A stretch of 61,115 bases of DNA from Chitinophagaceae bacterium (GCA_013696395.1 JACCYQ010000153.1:1-61115); one strand, 5' to 3'; positions 36,213 through 47,800 are shown, numbered from the stretch's first letter. Numbers and translations: made by a program. The notes: generated by a model not told the origin, from the sequence alone.

Positions 36213-38065
36213 TTTTCCAGTGTACGCAATAACTCCTTAATCTCTTCTATCATCTCTGTACTGGTAATTGGAATACCCATGATCTTGTTATACCCCACAG
36301 CATCCACAAAATATTGATCCCTGATGATTTTTATTAATTGACCATTATTAATTTCAGGAATTAACACCTTATCAAATTTCTTCAAAATATCACCCAGGTT
36401 TCTGGGAAATGGTCTTAAATAACGCAGATGTACATGCGAAACTGCATGACCTTCATTGACCAGTACTTTAACTGCGGATTTAATGGCACCAAAAGTAGAT
36501 CCCCAACCCAACACCAAAATTTTACCTTCTTCGGGCCCGTTATCAATTTCCTGCAAGGGAATGTGATCGGCAATCTTGTCCACTTTTTCCTGGCGAAGTT
36601 TAACCATCAACTGGTGGTTGGCTGGATCATAGCTGATGTTCCCCGTAATATTTTCTTTTTCAATGCCACCAATACGATGTTCCAAACCTTTAGTTCCCGG
36701 AATGGCCCAGGGTCTTACTAATTTTTCATCCCTTAAATAAGGTTGCAATTTTTCTTCGCCATGTCCCAACTCTGTTTTGAACTGTACATGTATTGGTTGA
36801 AGATCCTCTTTTTTTGGATAACGCCATGGCTCGGCTCCATTAGCTATATAACCATCACTCAAAAATATTACCGGAGTCATATGCATAACTGAAATCCGTA
36901 CCGCCTCATAAACTGCAGCAAAACAATCTGAAGGAGTAGATGCGGAAATTACCGGCATAGGACATTCTCCATTTCGGCCATAATAGGCCTGCAACAAATC
37001 ACTTTGCTCAGTTTTTGTAGGTAACCCGGTTGATGGACCACCCCGTTGAATATTGCAGATGAGTAAAGGAATTTCAAGCATCACTGCCAAACCCATTGCC
37101 TCTGCTTTTAAAGCCATACCCGGACCTGAGGTAGTAGTAACACCTAATTGCCCTCCATAACTGGCACCAATAGCCGCACAAATACCGGCAATTTCATCCT
37201 CTGCCTGGAAGGTGCGTATTCCAAAATTTTTATGCCTGCTTAACTCGTGCAAAATATCAGATGCCGGTGTAATTGGATAGGAACCAAGGAAAATAGGTAA
37301 TCCACTTACCTGGGATGCTGCGATCAATCCATAAGACAAGGCCTGGTTACCCATTATTGACCGGTAATCACCTGCCTGCATCTTTGCCTTCTCCACTTTA
37401 TACTGCGTAGTAAATGTTTCAGTTGTATCACCAAAATTATAACCGGCCTGTAAAGCCCTGAGATTGCTGTTTAATATTTCGTCCTTTTTCCCAAATTTTT
37501 CATGCAAAAACTTGATGGTATTCTCCATATCCCGATTATACATCCAATATAAAAAACCAAGCACGAACATATTTTTTGCCCGGTCTTTTTCTTTAATTCC
37601 CAATGTAAAGTCTTTTAAAGCCTCGCGGGTCATACGGGTAATATCCATCGGTATCAGTTCATACCCTTCCAGGCTATTATCCTCCAGTGGATTTACTCCA
37701 TCCGGGTAATTAGCCAACCGAAGATTTTTACTATCAAAACCATCCGTATTAGCAATGATCTTTCCACCTTTCTTAAGACTTTTTAAATTGGATTTTAAAG
37801 CAGCTGCATTCATTGCAACCAACAGATCGCAACTGTCGCCCGGCGTAAAAATGGGATCACTACTGAATCTTAACTGGTAGCCACTTACACCCGGCAACGT
37901 ACCTTGTGGTGCACGGATCTCAGCAGGAAAATCGGGAAAAGTTGCCAGGTCAATCCCAAGCAATGCGGTATTATTGGTAAACTGGCTGCCAGTTAACTGC
38001 ATTCCATCTCCACTATCGCCGGCAAATTTTATTACAACGTCTTTTAATACTTCCTGAGTTCTCAT
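36209..38065 (-). CDS. korA: 2-oxoacid:ferredoxin oxidoreductase, fused gamma-alpha subunit (KorA-like)
   Basis: 618 residues. Residues 1-190 form the gamma domain (VIKFAGDSGDGMQLTGSQFT), and the rest is the alpha pyrimidine-binding domain (GSYPITPASDILHEL, TTSGPGMALKAEAMGLAVM, IQRGGPSTGLPTKTEQSDL). This fused form is typical of Bacteroidota 2-oxoglutarate synthases that reduce ferredoxin while making succinyl-CoA. The thiamine-binding beta subunit (KorB), which usually follows directly, is absent: the region downstream is the convergent FUSC gene. KorB must be elsewhere. Confidence 0.92.
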   Translation of the reverse strand: MRTQEVLKDVVIKFAGDSGDGMQLTGSQFTNNTALLGIDLATFPDFPAEIRAPQGTLPGVSGYQLRFSSDPIFTPGDSCDLLVAMNAAALKSNLKSLKKGGKIIANTDGFDSKNLRLANYPDGVNPLEDNSLEGYELIPMDITRMTREALKDFTLGIKEKDRAKNMFVLGFLYWMYNRDMENTIKFLHEKFGKKDEILNSNLRALQAGYNFGDTTETFTTQYKVEKAKMQAGDYRSIMGNQALSYGLIAASQVSGLPIFLGSYPITPASDILHELSRHKNFGIRTFQAEDEIAGICAAIGASYGGQLGVTTTSGPGMALKAEAMGLAVMLEIPLLICNIQRGGPSTGLPTKTEQSDLLQAYYGRNGECPMPVISASTPSDCFAAVYEAVRISVMHMTPVIFLSDGYIANGAEPWRYPKKEDLQPIHVQFKTELGHGEEKLQPYLRDEKLVRPWAIPGTKGLEHRIGGIEKENITGNISYDPANHQLMVKLRQEKVDKIADHIPLQEIDNGPEEGKILVLGWGSTFGAIKSAVKVLVNEGHAVSHVHLRYLRPFPRNLGDILKKFDKVLIPEINNGQLIKIIRDQYFVDAVGYNKIMGIPITSTEMIEEIKELLRTLEN

Positions 38066-38147
38066 TATAATATTTAAGTGGTAAAATTAAGAACTAATAA
38101 TCCTTCATGCTTATGCATTTAGTAAAAACAAATTTGAAAAGAATATT

Positions 38148-38951
38148 TTATCGTCCATCGCCATCCAACATATTACCTAACCCACCCAGAATACTTCCTT
38201 CTTCTTTACGTTTGGTTGTAGCATAAGTTAGAATCCGGGCTGCCAGCCGGCTTATTGGCAAAGATTGCAGCCATACCCTGCCCGGCCCGCGGAGCGTAGC
38301 AAAAAATAAACCTTCACCACCAAAAATGGAATTCTTAATGCCTCCTATAAATTGAATATCGTAATCGCAGGAGGGTGTAAAAGCTACGATACAACCAGTA
38401 TCTATTTTTAATACCTCGCCCGGTATCAATGTTTTTTCCATTACATACCCACCTGCATGAACAAACGCTAACCCATCGCCTTCCAGTTTTTGCATGATAA
38501 AACCTTCACCACCAAAAAGTCCTGTGCCCAGTTTTCGCTGGAATTCAATGCCTATATTCACCCCTTTTGCCGCACATAAAAAAGCATCCTTCTGACAAAT
38601 CATTTTACCACCTAATTGTAACAAATCCATCGAAATGATTTTACCAGGATACGGAGATGCAAATGTTACTTTTCTTTTTACATGACTCATATTTGTGTAT
38701 GCAGTCATAAAAAGACTTTCCCCGGTCAATACTCTTTTCCCCGCTGACCATAATTTTCCAAGAATACCCTGCTCCTTGCCTGATCCATCACCAAAAATAG
38801 TTTGCATCTGCACGCCATCTTCCATCATCATAAAACTACCTGCTTCAGCTATGGCACTTTCTTCAGGATCCAGTTCAATTTCCACACATTGCATTTCTTC
38901 ACCATGAATTTGAAAATCAATTTCGTGATTCGTCCTTTGTGATATTTCCAT
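38148..38951 (-). CDS. AIM24 / TIGR00266 family protein
   Basis: 267 residues of mostly beta structure with the family phrases [58 protein letters not shown] and [20 protein letters not shown]. The fold is a trimeric beta-prism-like barrel; the biochemical role is not known, with possible involvement in membranes suggested for the mitochondrial namesake. It lies 82 bases upstream of korA on the same strand and might be co-transcribed. A near-consensus -7 box (minus strand TATCTTTA, about 38968-38961) precedes it. Confidence 0.85.
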   Translation of the reverse strand: MEISQRTNHEIDFQIHGEEMQCVEIELDPEESAIAEAGSFMMMEDGVQMQTIFGDGSGKEQGILGKLWSAGKRVLTGESLFMTAYTNMSHVKRKVTFASPYPGKIISMDLLQLGGKMICQKDAFLCAAKGVNIGIEFQRKLGTGLFGGEGFIMQKLEGDGLAFVHAGGYVMEKTLIPGEVLKIDTGCIVAFTPSCDYDIQFIGGIKNSIFGGEGLFFATLRGPGRVWLQSLPISRLAARILTYATTKRKEEGSILGGLGNMLDGDGR

Positions 38952-39059
38952 TTTTTTTATTTAAAGATAATTTAGAAATGCAATCATACCAGTCGCTTAA
39001 ATGATATACGGTCAGGGTGTCAGGCTATATTTTGTTACATTTACACCTCTAAAAAAACA

Positions 39060-41924
39060 ATGATTAAACATATGAAAAGAAAATTACTTATGCTGGCAGG
39101 GTTTACACTGTGCTTTGGTGTTATTGTAAATGCACAGTCCCGGCTGGTAGAAAAAGTTACGAAAAAAGGTGATGAATTGGTTATTCCTTATGAAAAGTAT
39201 GAATTACCCAATGGCCTTACGGTGATTGTACACGAGGATCATAGTGATCCTGTTGTGCATGTGGATGTTACTTACCATGTAGGCTCCGCAAGAGAAGAAA
39301 TTGGCAAATCAGGCTTCGCCCATTTTTTTGAACACATGATGTTCCAGGGTAGTGATAATGTTGCCGATGAACAACACATAAAAATGATTACTGAAAGTGG
39401 AGGCACGATGAACGGAACCACTAATCGGGATCGGACAAATTATTTTGAAACGGTGCCAAGTAATCAACTTGAAAAAATGTTATGGCTTGAAGCTGACCGT
39501 ATGGGGTTTTTACTGGATGCAGTAACACAGCAAAAATTTGAAGTTCAAAGATCAACAGTGAAAAATGAACGCGGACAAAACTATGATAACCGCCCTTACG
39601 GATTACTCTATGAAACTTTGGGAAAAAATTTATACCCTTATGGCCATCCTTACTCGTGGTCTACCATTGGTTACCTGGTGGATTTAGACCGCAGCAATGT
39701 GGATGATCTGAAAAACTTCTTCCTTCGTTGGTATGGTCCCAACAATGCTACGTTGACTGTGGGTGGCGATGTAAAACCGAAGGAAGTTCTCAAAATGGTT
39801 GAAAAATATTTCGGTAGTATTCCACGCGGACCAAAAGTGGAAGACATGCAGGAAATAGTTCCGCAACTGGACAGCCATCGTTTTGTATCTTATGTTGATA
39901 ATTATGCTCGTATGCCATTGATGCTGAAAACTTATCCCGGTGTAGAAAGCTATCATCCGGATATGGCCGCACTCGATTGCCTTGCACAAATACTGGGACA
40001 GGGAAATAACTCTATCCTTTATCAACAATTGGTAAAGAAGCAACTGGCATTGCAAGCTTCTGTAAACAGCATCAATTCTGAACTTTCCGGAGAAATATCA
40101 TTCACAATTATCCCTTTTCCGGGCAAATCGCTGGCGTCTATGTATGCAATGCTAAATCATGCATTGGACAGTTTTGAAACACGTGGCGTGTTGGATGAAG
40201 ACATTGAGAAATTCAAAGGAGGTATTGAAGCACAGTACATCAATCGCCTGCAAAGTGTATCCGGTAAAGTATCTCAGCTGGCATCATTTGAAACCTTTAC
40301 AGGCAATCCGAATATGATCGGTAAATTATTAAACATGTATCGTTCAGTAACGAAACAAGATGTGATGCGTGTATATAACAAATACATCAAATTCAAACAC
40401 CCGGTTGTATTGAGTGTATTAACTAAAGGACAGGAAGACCTGGCTGTAGGACCAAATAATTACAACATTGATGAATCGGGTTATCAACAGGTTGATTTTG
40501 GTTATGCTGGGTTAAAATATAATAAAGCAAAAGATAATTTTGATCGCAGCGCGATTCCAGGTAATGGACCAAACCCTGTTGTAAAAATTCCTGATTTCTG
40601 GAAAAGAGAAATGTCCAATGGCATTAAAATTATTGGTGCAGAAAATACCGAGTTACCGACGGTTACACTTTCTATTTCCATTCCCGGCGGGCACCTGATG
40701 CAGGCTAACGATCTTTCAAAAGCAGGGCTATCTTCTTTTTTTGCCAATATGATGAATGAAGATACCCGCAAACGTTCAGCCGAAGATTTCAGTAAAGAAC
40801 TGCAAAAGTTAGGAAGTTCAATCAGTGTCAGAAGTGGTTTGGATGATATAACTTTTAGTGTTCAATCGCTCACTAAAAATATTGATGCTACCCTGGCACT
40901 TTTGGAAGAAAGAATGCTGCAACCGCTGTTTAAAGAAGATGATTTTAACCGGATACAAAACCAAGTGGTTGAAAGTTTCAAGCAACGAAAATCGCAACCC
41001 GCATTTGTTGCTAACGCGGTTTTCGACAAAGTGAATTATGGCCACGATCATATTTTGGGCATTAGCCGGAATGGAACGGAAGCAACGGTTAAAGCATTTA
41101 CGCTGCAGGATATTCAATCTTATTATGATAACAACATTACCTCACAGGGTGCAAAAGTGGTTGTTGTAGGTGATGTAACCGAAGCGGAGATCATGCCCAA
41201 ACTGGCGTTTTTACAAAAGTTGCCGAATAAACCAATTACACTGCCGCAGGTTACCGTTAACACGGAAGTGGATAAAACGAAAATTTATTTAGTGGATGTC
41301 CCCAAAGCAGCACAAACCGAATTTAGGGTTGGTTATTTAACTGGTTTAAAATACGATGCTACTGGTGATTATTACAAAGCGGGATTGATGAATTACAATT
41401 TAGGAGGCGCATTCAACAGCCGCTTAAATATTAATTTAAGAGAAGATAAGGGTTGGACCTATGGCGCAAACAGTGGTTTCAGTGGCGATAAACACACCGG
41501 TGAATTTGTTTTTTCATCTGGCATCAGGGCTGATGCAACTGATAGTGCTTTAGTCCAGGTAATAAATGAATTAACCAATTTTAGCCAAAAAGGTATTTCC
41601 GAAGAGGAATTAACTTTCATGAAAAGCGCTATTGGTCAGCGTGATGCATTACGCTATGAAACCGGTTTTCAAAAAGCAGGTTTTATTTCAAATATCCTGG
41701 AATACGATTTACCAGATGATTTTGTGGAGCAACAAAACAAGATCCTTAGTGGATTAACTAAAATCGAAGTTGATGCCATTGCGCAAAAGTGGGTAAACAC
41801 TAATAATATGAATATTTTATTGGTGGGAGACAAAGAAAAGATTTTGCCTACGCTGGAAAAAATGGGTTATGAAATTATAGAATTGGATGCAGATGGTAAT
41901 CTGAAGCAAGCCAAAGGATTTTAG
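39060..41924 (+). CDS. M16 family zinc metallopeptidase, two-domain
   Basis: 954 residues with a signal peptide (cleavage after NAQ, residue 26), so it acts in the periplasm or outer envelope. The N-terminal M16 half has the inverted zinc motif HFFEH (88-92) with the downstream glutamate region STVKNERGQNYDNRPYG. The second half (about 510-954) is the typical inactive repeat with EFRVGYLTGLKY and LREDKGWTYGA. Such proteases often degrade peptides or process surface proteins. Two candidate starts (39060, 39072) both leave the signal peptide intact. A terminator follows. Confidence 0.93.
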   Translation: MIKHMKRKLLMLAGFTLCFGVIVNAQSRLVEKVTKKGDELVIPYEKYELPNGLTVIVHEDHSDPVVHVDVTYHVGSAREEIGKSGFAHFFEHMMFQGSDNVADEQHIKMITESGGTMNGTTNRDRTNYFETVPSNQLEKMLWLEADRMGFLLDAVTQQKFEVQRSTVKNERGQNYDNRPYGLLYETLGKNLYPYGHPYSWSTIGYLVDLDRSNVDDLKNFFLRWYGPNNATLTVGGDVKPKEVLKMVEKYFGSIPRGPKVEDMQEIVPQLDSHRFVSYVDNYARMPLMLKTYPGVESYHPDMAALDCLAQILGQGNNSILYQQLVKKQLALQASVNSINSELSGEISFTIIPFPGKSLASMYAMLNHALDSFETRGVLDEDIEKFKGGIEAQYINRLQSVSGKVSQLASFETFTGNPNMIGKLLNMYRSVTKQDVMRVYNKYIKFKHPVVLSVLTKGQEDLAVGPNNYNIDESGYQQVDFGYAGLKYNKAKDNFDRSAIPGNGPNPVVKIPDFWKREMSNGIKIIGAENTELPTVTLSISIPGGHLMQANDLSKAGLSSFFANMMNEDTRKRSAEDFSKELQKLGSSISVRSGLDDITFSVQSLTKNIDATLALLEERMLQPLFKEDDFNRIQNQVVESFKQRKSQPAFVANAVFDKVNYGHDHILGISRNGTEATVKAFTLQDIQSYYDNNITSQGAKVVVVGDVTEAEIMPKLAFLQKLPNKPITLPQVTVNTEVDKTKIYLVDVPKAAQTEFRVGYLTGLKYDATGDYYKAGLMNYNLGGAFNSRLNINLREDKGWTYGANSGFSGDKHTGEFVFSSGIRADATDSALVQVINELTNFSQKGISEEELTFMKSAIGQRDALRYETGFQKAGFISNILEYDLPDDFVEQQNKILSGLTKIEVDAIAQKWVNTNNMNILLVGDKEKILPTLEKMGYEIIELDADGNLKQAKGF

Positions 41925-41952
41925 AAAAATTTTATTTGTATTAATTATATTT

Positions 41953-41985
41953 AAGAGGCCTGCCATTCGTGGTGGGTCTTTTTTT
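41953..41985 (+). terminator. Rho-independent terminator after the M16 protease gene
   Basis: GGCCTGCC (41957-41964) pairs, with three G-T wobbles, with GGTGGGTC (41971-41978) across ATTCGT. An upstream AAGA and a T-run to 41985 extend the stem and give the release signal. It lies 30 bases after the stop. Confidence 0.75.
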
Positions 41986-42207
41986 GAGGTTTCCTTTCTG
42001 GCACGCCGGCAAATTTAAAATACTGGTCAATGGAAGCCTCCTGGAAAAATAATTTTTAAAATTTTTGCTAAAAAGTATTTTTTTTCCTATAATAAATTAA
42101 TTTAGTAACAGCATCCGCTACAACCTCTTTAAACGCCAATCAAATCCGCGGCAAGATTAACCAGACATAAGAAATTTTAAACAAATTACTTTCCTAAACC
42201 AACATTT

Positions 42208-43242
42208 ATGCAATCCAACCATTTTTTTAAAGCAGGGTTAATGGCCCTATTGCTGGTCGTGTTTTTTATAGCGGGATGGGAATGGTATTGGCGAAGCAAA
42301 GGAATGCCTGTAGCATTTAATGACGATGAAGCGCTGTGGGCCAACAGCAGGGCGCAAGTGTACAAATCCCAAAAGGAGTCAACGGTTTTTATCGGTTCCT
42401 CAAGGATCAAATTTGATCTCGATATTCCTGCCTGGCAATCTTTAACGGGTGAAGAAGCGATCCAACTAGCCATCGTTGGAACCAATCCCGTTCCTCTGCT
42501 TGAAGACCTGGCTAATGATGTAAAATTTAAGGGAAAACTTATTATTGATGTTACAGAACCCCTCTTTTTCTCTGTTGCACCACCAGCATCCGCCTCTGCT
42601 GTTAAGGGGATTAATTATTATAAAAAACAAACTCCATCGCAAAAGTTCAGTTCCCGTTTGAATTATGCACTTGAATCAAAATTTGTTTTCCTGGAAGAGA
42701 ATAAGTATGCTGTAAATGCATTGTTATCAGACCTTGAAGTACCAAACCGGCAGGGTGTTTTTAGTTTCCCGGTTTTCCCTAAGGGATTTGAAGTAACTAA
42801 CTATAATCGCCAGACATATATGGCAGATGATTTTTTAAACGACCCTAAACAAATAAAAAAACAAACAGATAATTGGATGCTATTAGGTAGTATTTTTGCA
42901 GCACCTCCCATTAAAGGCGATACATTAACCCAATATTTAAACCGGGTAAAATCAGCAGTTGATAAAATAAAATCAAGAGGTGGCCAGGTTTTGTTTGTGC
43001 GAACACCCGCCAGCGGGCCAATGGAAGTGGGTACCAGGGCAGGTTATCCCCGTGATCAATATTGGGATCAACTGCTAAAATATACTAACTCGCCTGGTAT
43101 ACATTACGAAGATTATCCGGAAACCTCAGGTTTCATTTGTCCTGAATGGTCGCACCTGGCACCGAAAGATGCAGTTACTTATACACAGCACCTAATTAAA
43201 ACCTTGCGGACGGAAAAGAACTGGTCATTCGCCAAAAATTAA
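42208..43242 (+). CDS. SGNH-like membrane-anchored protein, partner of MBOAT
   Basis: 344 residues with an N-terminal membrane anchor (about 10-27, LMALLLVVFFIAGWEWYW) and an extracytoplasmic domain. FIGSSRIKFDLDI (52-64) is like block I of SGNH hydrolases with a candidate nucleophile serine, and the late EWSHLAPKDA sits where the catalytic Asp/Glu-x-x-His of block V is expected. Such proteins (AlgJ/AlgX-, PatB-like) take acyl groups from an MBOAT partner and place them on an extracellular polymer. The MBOAT gene begins 17 bases downstream. The polymer modified is not evident. Confidence 0.7.
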   Translation: MQSNHFFKAGLMALLLVVFFIAGWEWYWRSKGMPVAFNDDEALWANSRAQVYKSQKESTVFIGSSRIKFDLDIPAWQSLTGEEAIQLAIVGTNPVPLLEDLANDVKFKGKLIIDVTEPLFFSVAPPASASAVKGINYYKKQTPSQKFSSRLNYALESKFVFLEENKYAVNALLSDLEVPNRQGVFSFPVFPKGFEVTNYNRQTYMADDFLNDPKQIKKQTDNWMLLGSIFAAPPIKGDTLTQYLNRVKSAVDKIKSRGGQVLFVRTPASGPMEVGTRAGYPRDQYWDQLLKYTNSPGIHYEDYPETSGFICPEWSHLAPKDAVTYTQHLIKTLRTEKNWSFAKN

Positions 43243-43259
43243 TTTATAAAACTACTGCC

Positions 43260-44747
43260 ATGCTATTCAACTCATATACGTTCATTGTATTCCTGGTCAT
43301 TGTTTTGATACTGCACAACGCAACCAGGCTACCCTGGAAAATTAAAAAGATAAACCTGCTGCTTGCCAGTTACATTTTTTATGCAGTCTGGAACCCCCCG
43401 TTCATTATCCTGTTATGGCTATCAACCGTTGTTGATTTTGTAGTAGGCAAAAAACTTTACCATGAAGAAAACAAGTTGCGCAGGAAAATGTTATTAATCA
43501 TTTCTCTTGTTGCCAACCTGGGGATGCTGGGATTTTTTAAATATGGCAGCTTTTTGCTGGAAAATTTTGTTTTGCTGATGTCGGCCATAGGGGTAGACTA
43601 TCAACCTGCGGCACCCGATATTATTTTACCGGTCGGAATTTCTTTTTACACTTTTCAAACCCTTTGCTATACACTGGATATGTATAGAAGAAGAATAGAA
43701 CCCGAAAAATCATTTTTAAATTTTGCATTGTTCGTTACCTTTTTTCCGCAATTGGTGGCGGGTCCCATTGTTCGTCCATCACAGTTGCTGCCCCAGTTTC
43801 ATACACCACATACCGCCGGTACCCAACAACTAATAAAAGGATTATTTCTTTTATCACTGGGTTTATTTATGAAAGTGGTTATGGCCGACACGATGCTGGC
43901 GGCTTCTGCGGATACGGTTTTCGGGTCGCCGCAAGTTTTGGCGCCAGTGGATGCCTGGTTAGGTGTACTGGCTTTTTCCGGTCAAATATTTTTTGATTTC
44001 GCCGGCTATTCCACCTGCGCCATTGGTATTGCCGCCTGCCTTGGATTTACATTGCCCGATAACTTCAGGTATCCCTATGCGGCTATTGGGTTTTCAGATT
44101 TTTGGAGAAGATGGCATATAACCTTATCCACCTGGCTGCGGGATTATTTATACATCGGGCTGGGTGGCAATCGCAAAGGGACATTTAGCACATACATAAA
44201 CCTGATGCTCACTATGCTGATTGGTGGTTTGTGGCATGGCGCTTCGTGGACCTTTGTTGTTTGGGGCGGATTGCATGGAATTTATTTATGTGTTGAAAGA
44301 TTATTCAGACCTAAACAGGAAAAGGATACCTTGATCATTCATGCTTCCATGCCCGAACCAGTGTCGGTTATCACAGCATCATTCGTCCCCGCGTTTCTGA
44401 ACCGTAAAAAAGTAAAACTGTTTTTTGCAGCCCTGCTCACTTTCTTTTTAATAAATATTACCTGGGTTTTTTTCAGGGCCGATAATTTTTCAACCGCCTG
44501 GCGTTTATTAGGATCCATGTTTGGCATCACTGATGGCGCTCCCATTTTATCAACCATTAACATGATTAAGGTGAGTGTAGTTACCGTTTTATTAGTAGGC
44601 ACTCACTGGGTTATGCGCAACACAAGCGTGTGGCAGGTGGTACAAAAAACAAAATGGTGGGTGGTCGGAATTGTGTGGGCATGTATGTTGATTTCTCTTA
44701 TTTTAAGTCAGAAAAGCAGCGATTCATTTATATATTTCCAGTTTTAA
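43260..44747 (+). CDS. MBOAT family O-acyltransferase
   Basis: 495 residues, about 10-12 membrane helices. AlgI/DltB/PatA-type signatures are present: PVGISFYTFQTLCYTLDMYR, FVTFFPQLVAGPIVR, FSDFWRRWHITLSTWLRDYLYI (contains the conserved FWRRWH and LRDYLYIPLGG-like stretch) and GGLWHGASWTFVVWGGLHG with the invariant catalytic histidine. These enzymes move acyl groups, usually acetyl, across the inner membrane onto exported polymers with help from an SGNH partner, here the preceding gene. A bidirectional terminator follows. Confidence 0.93.
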   Translation: MLFNSYTFIVFLVIVLILHNATRLPWKIKKINLLLASYIFYAVWNPPFIILLWLSTVVDFVVGKKLYHEENKLRRKMLLIISLVANLGMLGFFKYGSFLLENFVLLMSAIGVDYQPAAPDIILPVGISFYTFQTLCYTLDMYRRRIEPEKSFLNFALFVTFFPQLVAGPIVRPSQLLPQFHTPHTAGTQQLIKGLFLLSLGLFMKVVMADTMLAASADTVFGSPQVLAPVDAWLGVLAFSGQIFFDFAGYSTCAIGIAACLGFTLPDNFRYPYAAIGFSDFWRRWHITLSTWLRDYLYIGLGGNRKGTFSTYINLMLTMLIGGLWHGASWTFVVWGGLHGIYLCVERLFRPKQEKDTLIIHASMPEPVSVITASFVPAFLNRKKVKLFFAALLTFFLINITWVFFRADNFSTAWRLLGSMFGITDGAPILSTINMIKVSVVTVLLVGTHWVMRNTSVWQVVQKTKWWVVGIVWACMLISLILSQKSSDSFIYFQF

Positions 44748-44766
44748 TAACCCTTTATCTGAACAT

Positions 44767-44804
44767 AAAAAAATCCCTTCCTGCATTAGAAAGGGATTTT
44801 TTTT
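44767..44804. terminator. Bidirectional Rho-independent terminator
   Basis: AAATCCCTT (44771-44779) pairs perfectly with AAGGGATTT (44791-44799). A-runs on the left and T-runs on the right let it act on both strands, for the MBOAT gene (+) and the efflux operon (-), which converge here with 66 bases between stops. Confidence 0.9.
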
Positions 44805-44813
44805 AATTAATGG

Positions 44814-47800
44814 TTAGAACCAACTGCCGATAAACGATTCATTCACTTTATCCCTATCCTTCCTCAACATCTTACGACGGCGTCTTTTATCACGTCCATG
44901 CCTGACCGAAGTAGCAACCATCATGGGTATTAACAAAATTGTTAGCGGTGGAATTCCTAAGAATGATATCCATTTGCCACCATACATTCTGCGCATGGGC
45001 CGGCGAAGCCTTTCAGCTATCAGGTACATAGCAGGGACCATTACAAGTGTCATAAAGAACGCGAATGTTAAACCAAAAATAATTGTCCAGGAAAGCGGCT
45101 TCCAAAAAACAGCATTATCACCCCCAAAAAATATTTTAGGATTCAGTTCACTGAACATGGTTATGAAATTGATATTAAACCCTACAGCTAAAGGAAGCAA
45201 CGCCAGTATTGCAGCAATAGCGGTTAATAAAACAGGAATAATACGCGTTTTACCTGCCTTAATTACGGCTTCCCTGGTTTTCATTCCCCGTGATCTCAAT
45301 TCATCGGCAAATTCAATAACCAGAATACCGTTCTTTACAACAATACCTGCAAGACCTACGATTCCAATCCCGGTCATAACAACTGAAACTTCCATACCAG
45401 TTAGCGCAAAACCTAATAAAACTCCAATTACGCTGAATAATATTTCCGTTAATATAATTACAGATTTACTTACTGAATTAAATTGCAATACCAGGATAAA
45501 CAGGATCAACATTAAAGCAATGATAAGTGCCTGGAATAAAAATGCTCCGGTCTCTGCTTGCTGTTCGCCTTCTCCTGTTTGGGAAATAGTAACCGATGGT
45601 GGTGCTTTCTTAAAATCATTGATGCGTTTTTCCAGGTCTTCATTTACTGCTGTGGGTGTATGGGTTGACAAAACATTTGAAGTAAGTGTAATTACCCGTT
45701 TCTGGTTTTTACGCTTAACACTTCCTAACGTACTGGTATAATCTATTTCAACTAGCGAGCTAATGGGAACGCTTTTTACAACACCTGTTGCCATATCCCG
45801 GAAACTTATTGGCATGTTCAACAGGTCTGCCAGGCTGTTGCGCTGAATTTCTTCATTCCTTAACTGTATTTTGTATTCATCTTCCCCGTCCTTTATTTTT
45901 GAAATTTCCCGGCCAAACAAACCTGTCCTTAATTGTTGACCAATCTGCGCACTGGATACACCTTCAATCAATGCTCTTTCCCGGTTAACTATTAACGTTA
46001 TCTCAGGATTGGAGAGGTCAATATCCATTTTCAATTCCTCTACGCCGGGAACTTGTAATGAGTCCAGGTAATTTTTTAAATCTACCGCGGTTTTAGTAAG
46101 ATCATCAAATTTTTCACTAGCCACTTCAATATTGATTGGCGGTTCTGTGGGTGGGCCGTTCTGTTCCTTATTTACGGTAATTTCTGCCCCTGGAATACCT
46201 CTAACTACAGCCCTGATGGAATCCAAATAAGGCGCTGTAGATACACCATGCCTCTTTTCAAATTCAACAAAGGAAACCTGGATGCGCCCCAATTCTGGTT
46301 TAGTGCTCCGGTCCCCACTCATAGGATCACCAGCTCCCACTGCCACATTCGTGATCACACTTTCTACAACCGGGTTATTTTTTCCATTCTCCATATCCAA
46401 AACTCCATAAACCTGATTTTCGATTTTCTTCGTAATGGAATCCGTATAGTCAACTGAAGTTCCTACGGGAAATTTCAGGTAAACAAAAACCTGGTTAGGA
46501 TCACCTCCGGGAAAAAATACAACCGGAACTTTTCGGGCTACAAATACTATAACAGAAAATACTAACAGGAGGAATGTTGCAAATAAAAGATAAACCGGGC
46601 GCCAGCGTGTTAAAGACCATCTTAATAAATCTTCATAGTGTTGCATGACCCATGGTAGAAACCTGTTTTGGAAACCGTGAATCCAACCTTCGAGTACATA
46701 CTTGTTCAGTATGATCAGAAGAACGATAAATAATATCAGGTTTCCAAAAAAAGTGAGCCCAAATACATCAAATAAAATACCGGCGCCTATGGCTATCCAT
46801 AATACCGGTTTTTTAAATATAGCGCTTTTAGATTCTTTTTCCTCTGGTGGGTGATTCATAAAATCAACAGCGAAAACCGGGTTCATCAAAAATGCTACAA
46901 TCAATGATGCTGTAAGTGTAAAAATCAGCATGGTTGGCAGGTAGATCATAAATTTCCCGATAATTCCCGGCCAAAAAAGCAAAGGCACAAAAGGAGCTAA
47001 AGTGGTTAATGTGCCGGCTAATACCGGAATAAAAACTTCACCGGCAGCCATCATAGCCGACTTTTCAGCATTAATAAGTCCCTTATTTTCAACGAATATC
47101 CGGTGTGTATTTTCGATTACAACAATGGCATCATCTACTATAATTCCTAATCCAAAAAGTAAAGCAAAAAGGACAATGAAGTTTAAAGTAACATGTCCAC
47201 CAACAATAAGATCAGCAGCAGGTAAAAAGATAAATGCAACGAACATACTTAACGGAACGGAGAGTGCTACAAAGAATGCATTGGTAACTCCCATGAAAAA
47301 CATCAGGATTATAAGAACCAGTATAAAACCAATAACAATAGTGTTGATCAATTCATTAAACGATGAACGGGTCGTTTTACTCATATCACCCGTGATTACT
47401 ACATCCAGGTCTTTGGGAAAAATATCAGCTTTCAGCCGATCTACTATTACTTTAACATCATCTGATGTTTCAATCAGGTTCTCCCCGGCTCTTTTAATAA
47501 TATTAAGTGTGATAACATTCTTTCCATTCAACCGGGCATAACTTTCTCTTTCTTTAATAGTATCCCTGATGTCAGCTATATCTTTAAGATAGATTGGAGA
47601 ACCGCCCGAATTACGAACGATAACCTTTTCTATATCATATTTTGATTTGAACTGACCTTTAAGCTGAATATTTCTTTTGGTATCTCCAATATCTAACAAG
47701 CCTCCTGAAATATCTAAATTTTCTCGGGCTACGGCATTAGCAATATCATCAAATGTAATCCCGGAAGCCTGCATTCGGTAATTGTTTACATTGATCTGGA

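Noticed and set aside
44923..45741. 272-codon frame antisense to the RND permease gene (and 179 codons at 47002-47541)
   Set aside because: Shadow frames of the RND gene; no recognisable domain.
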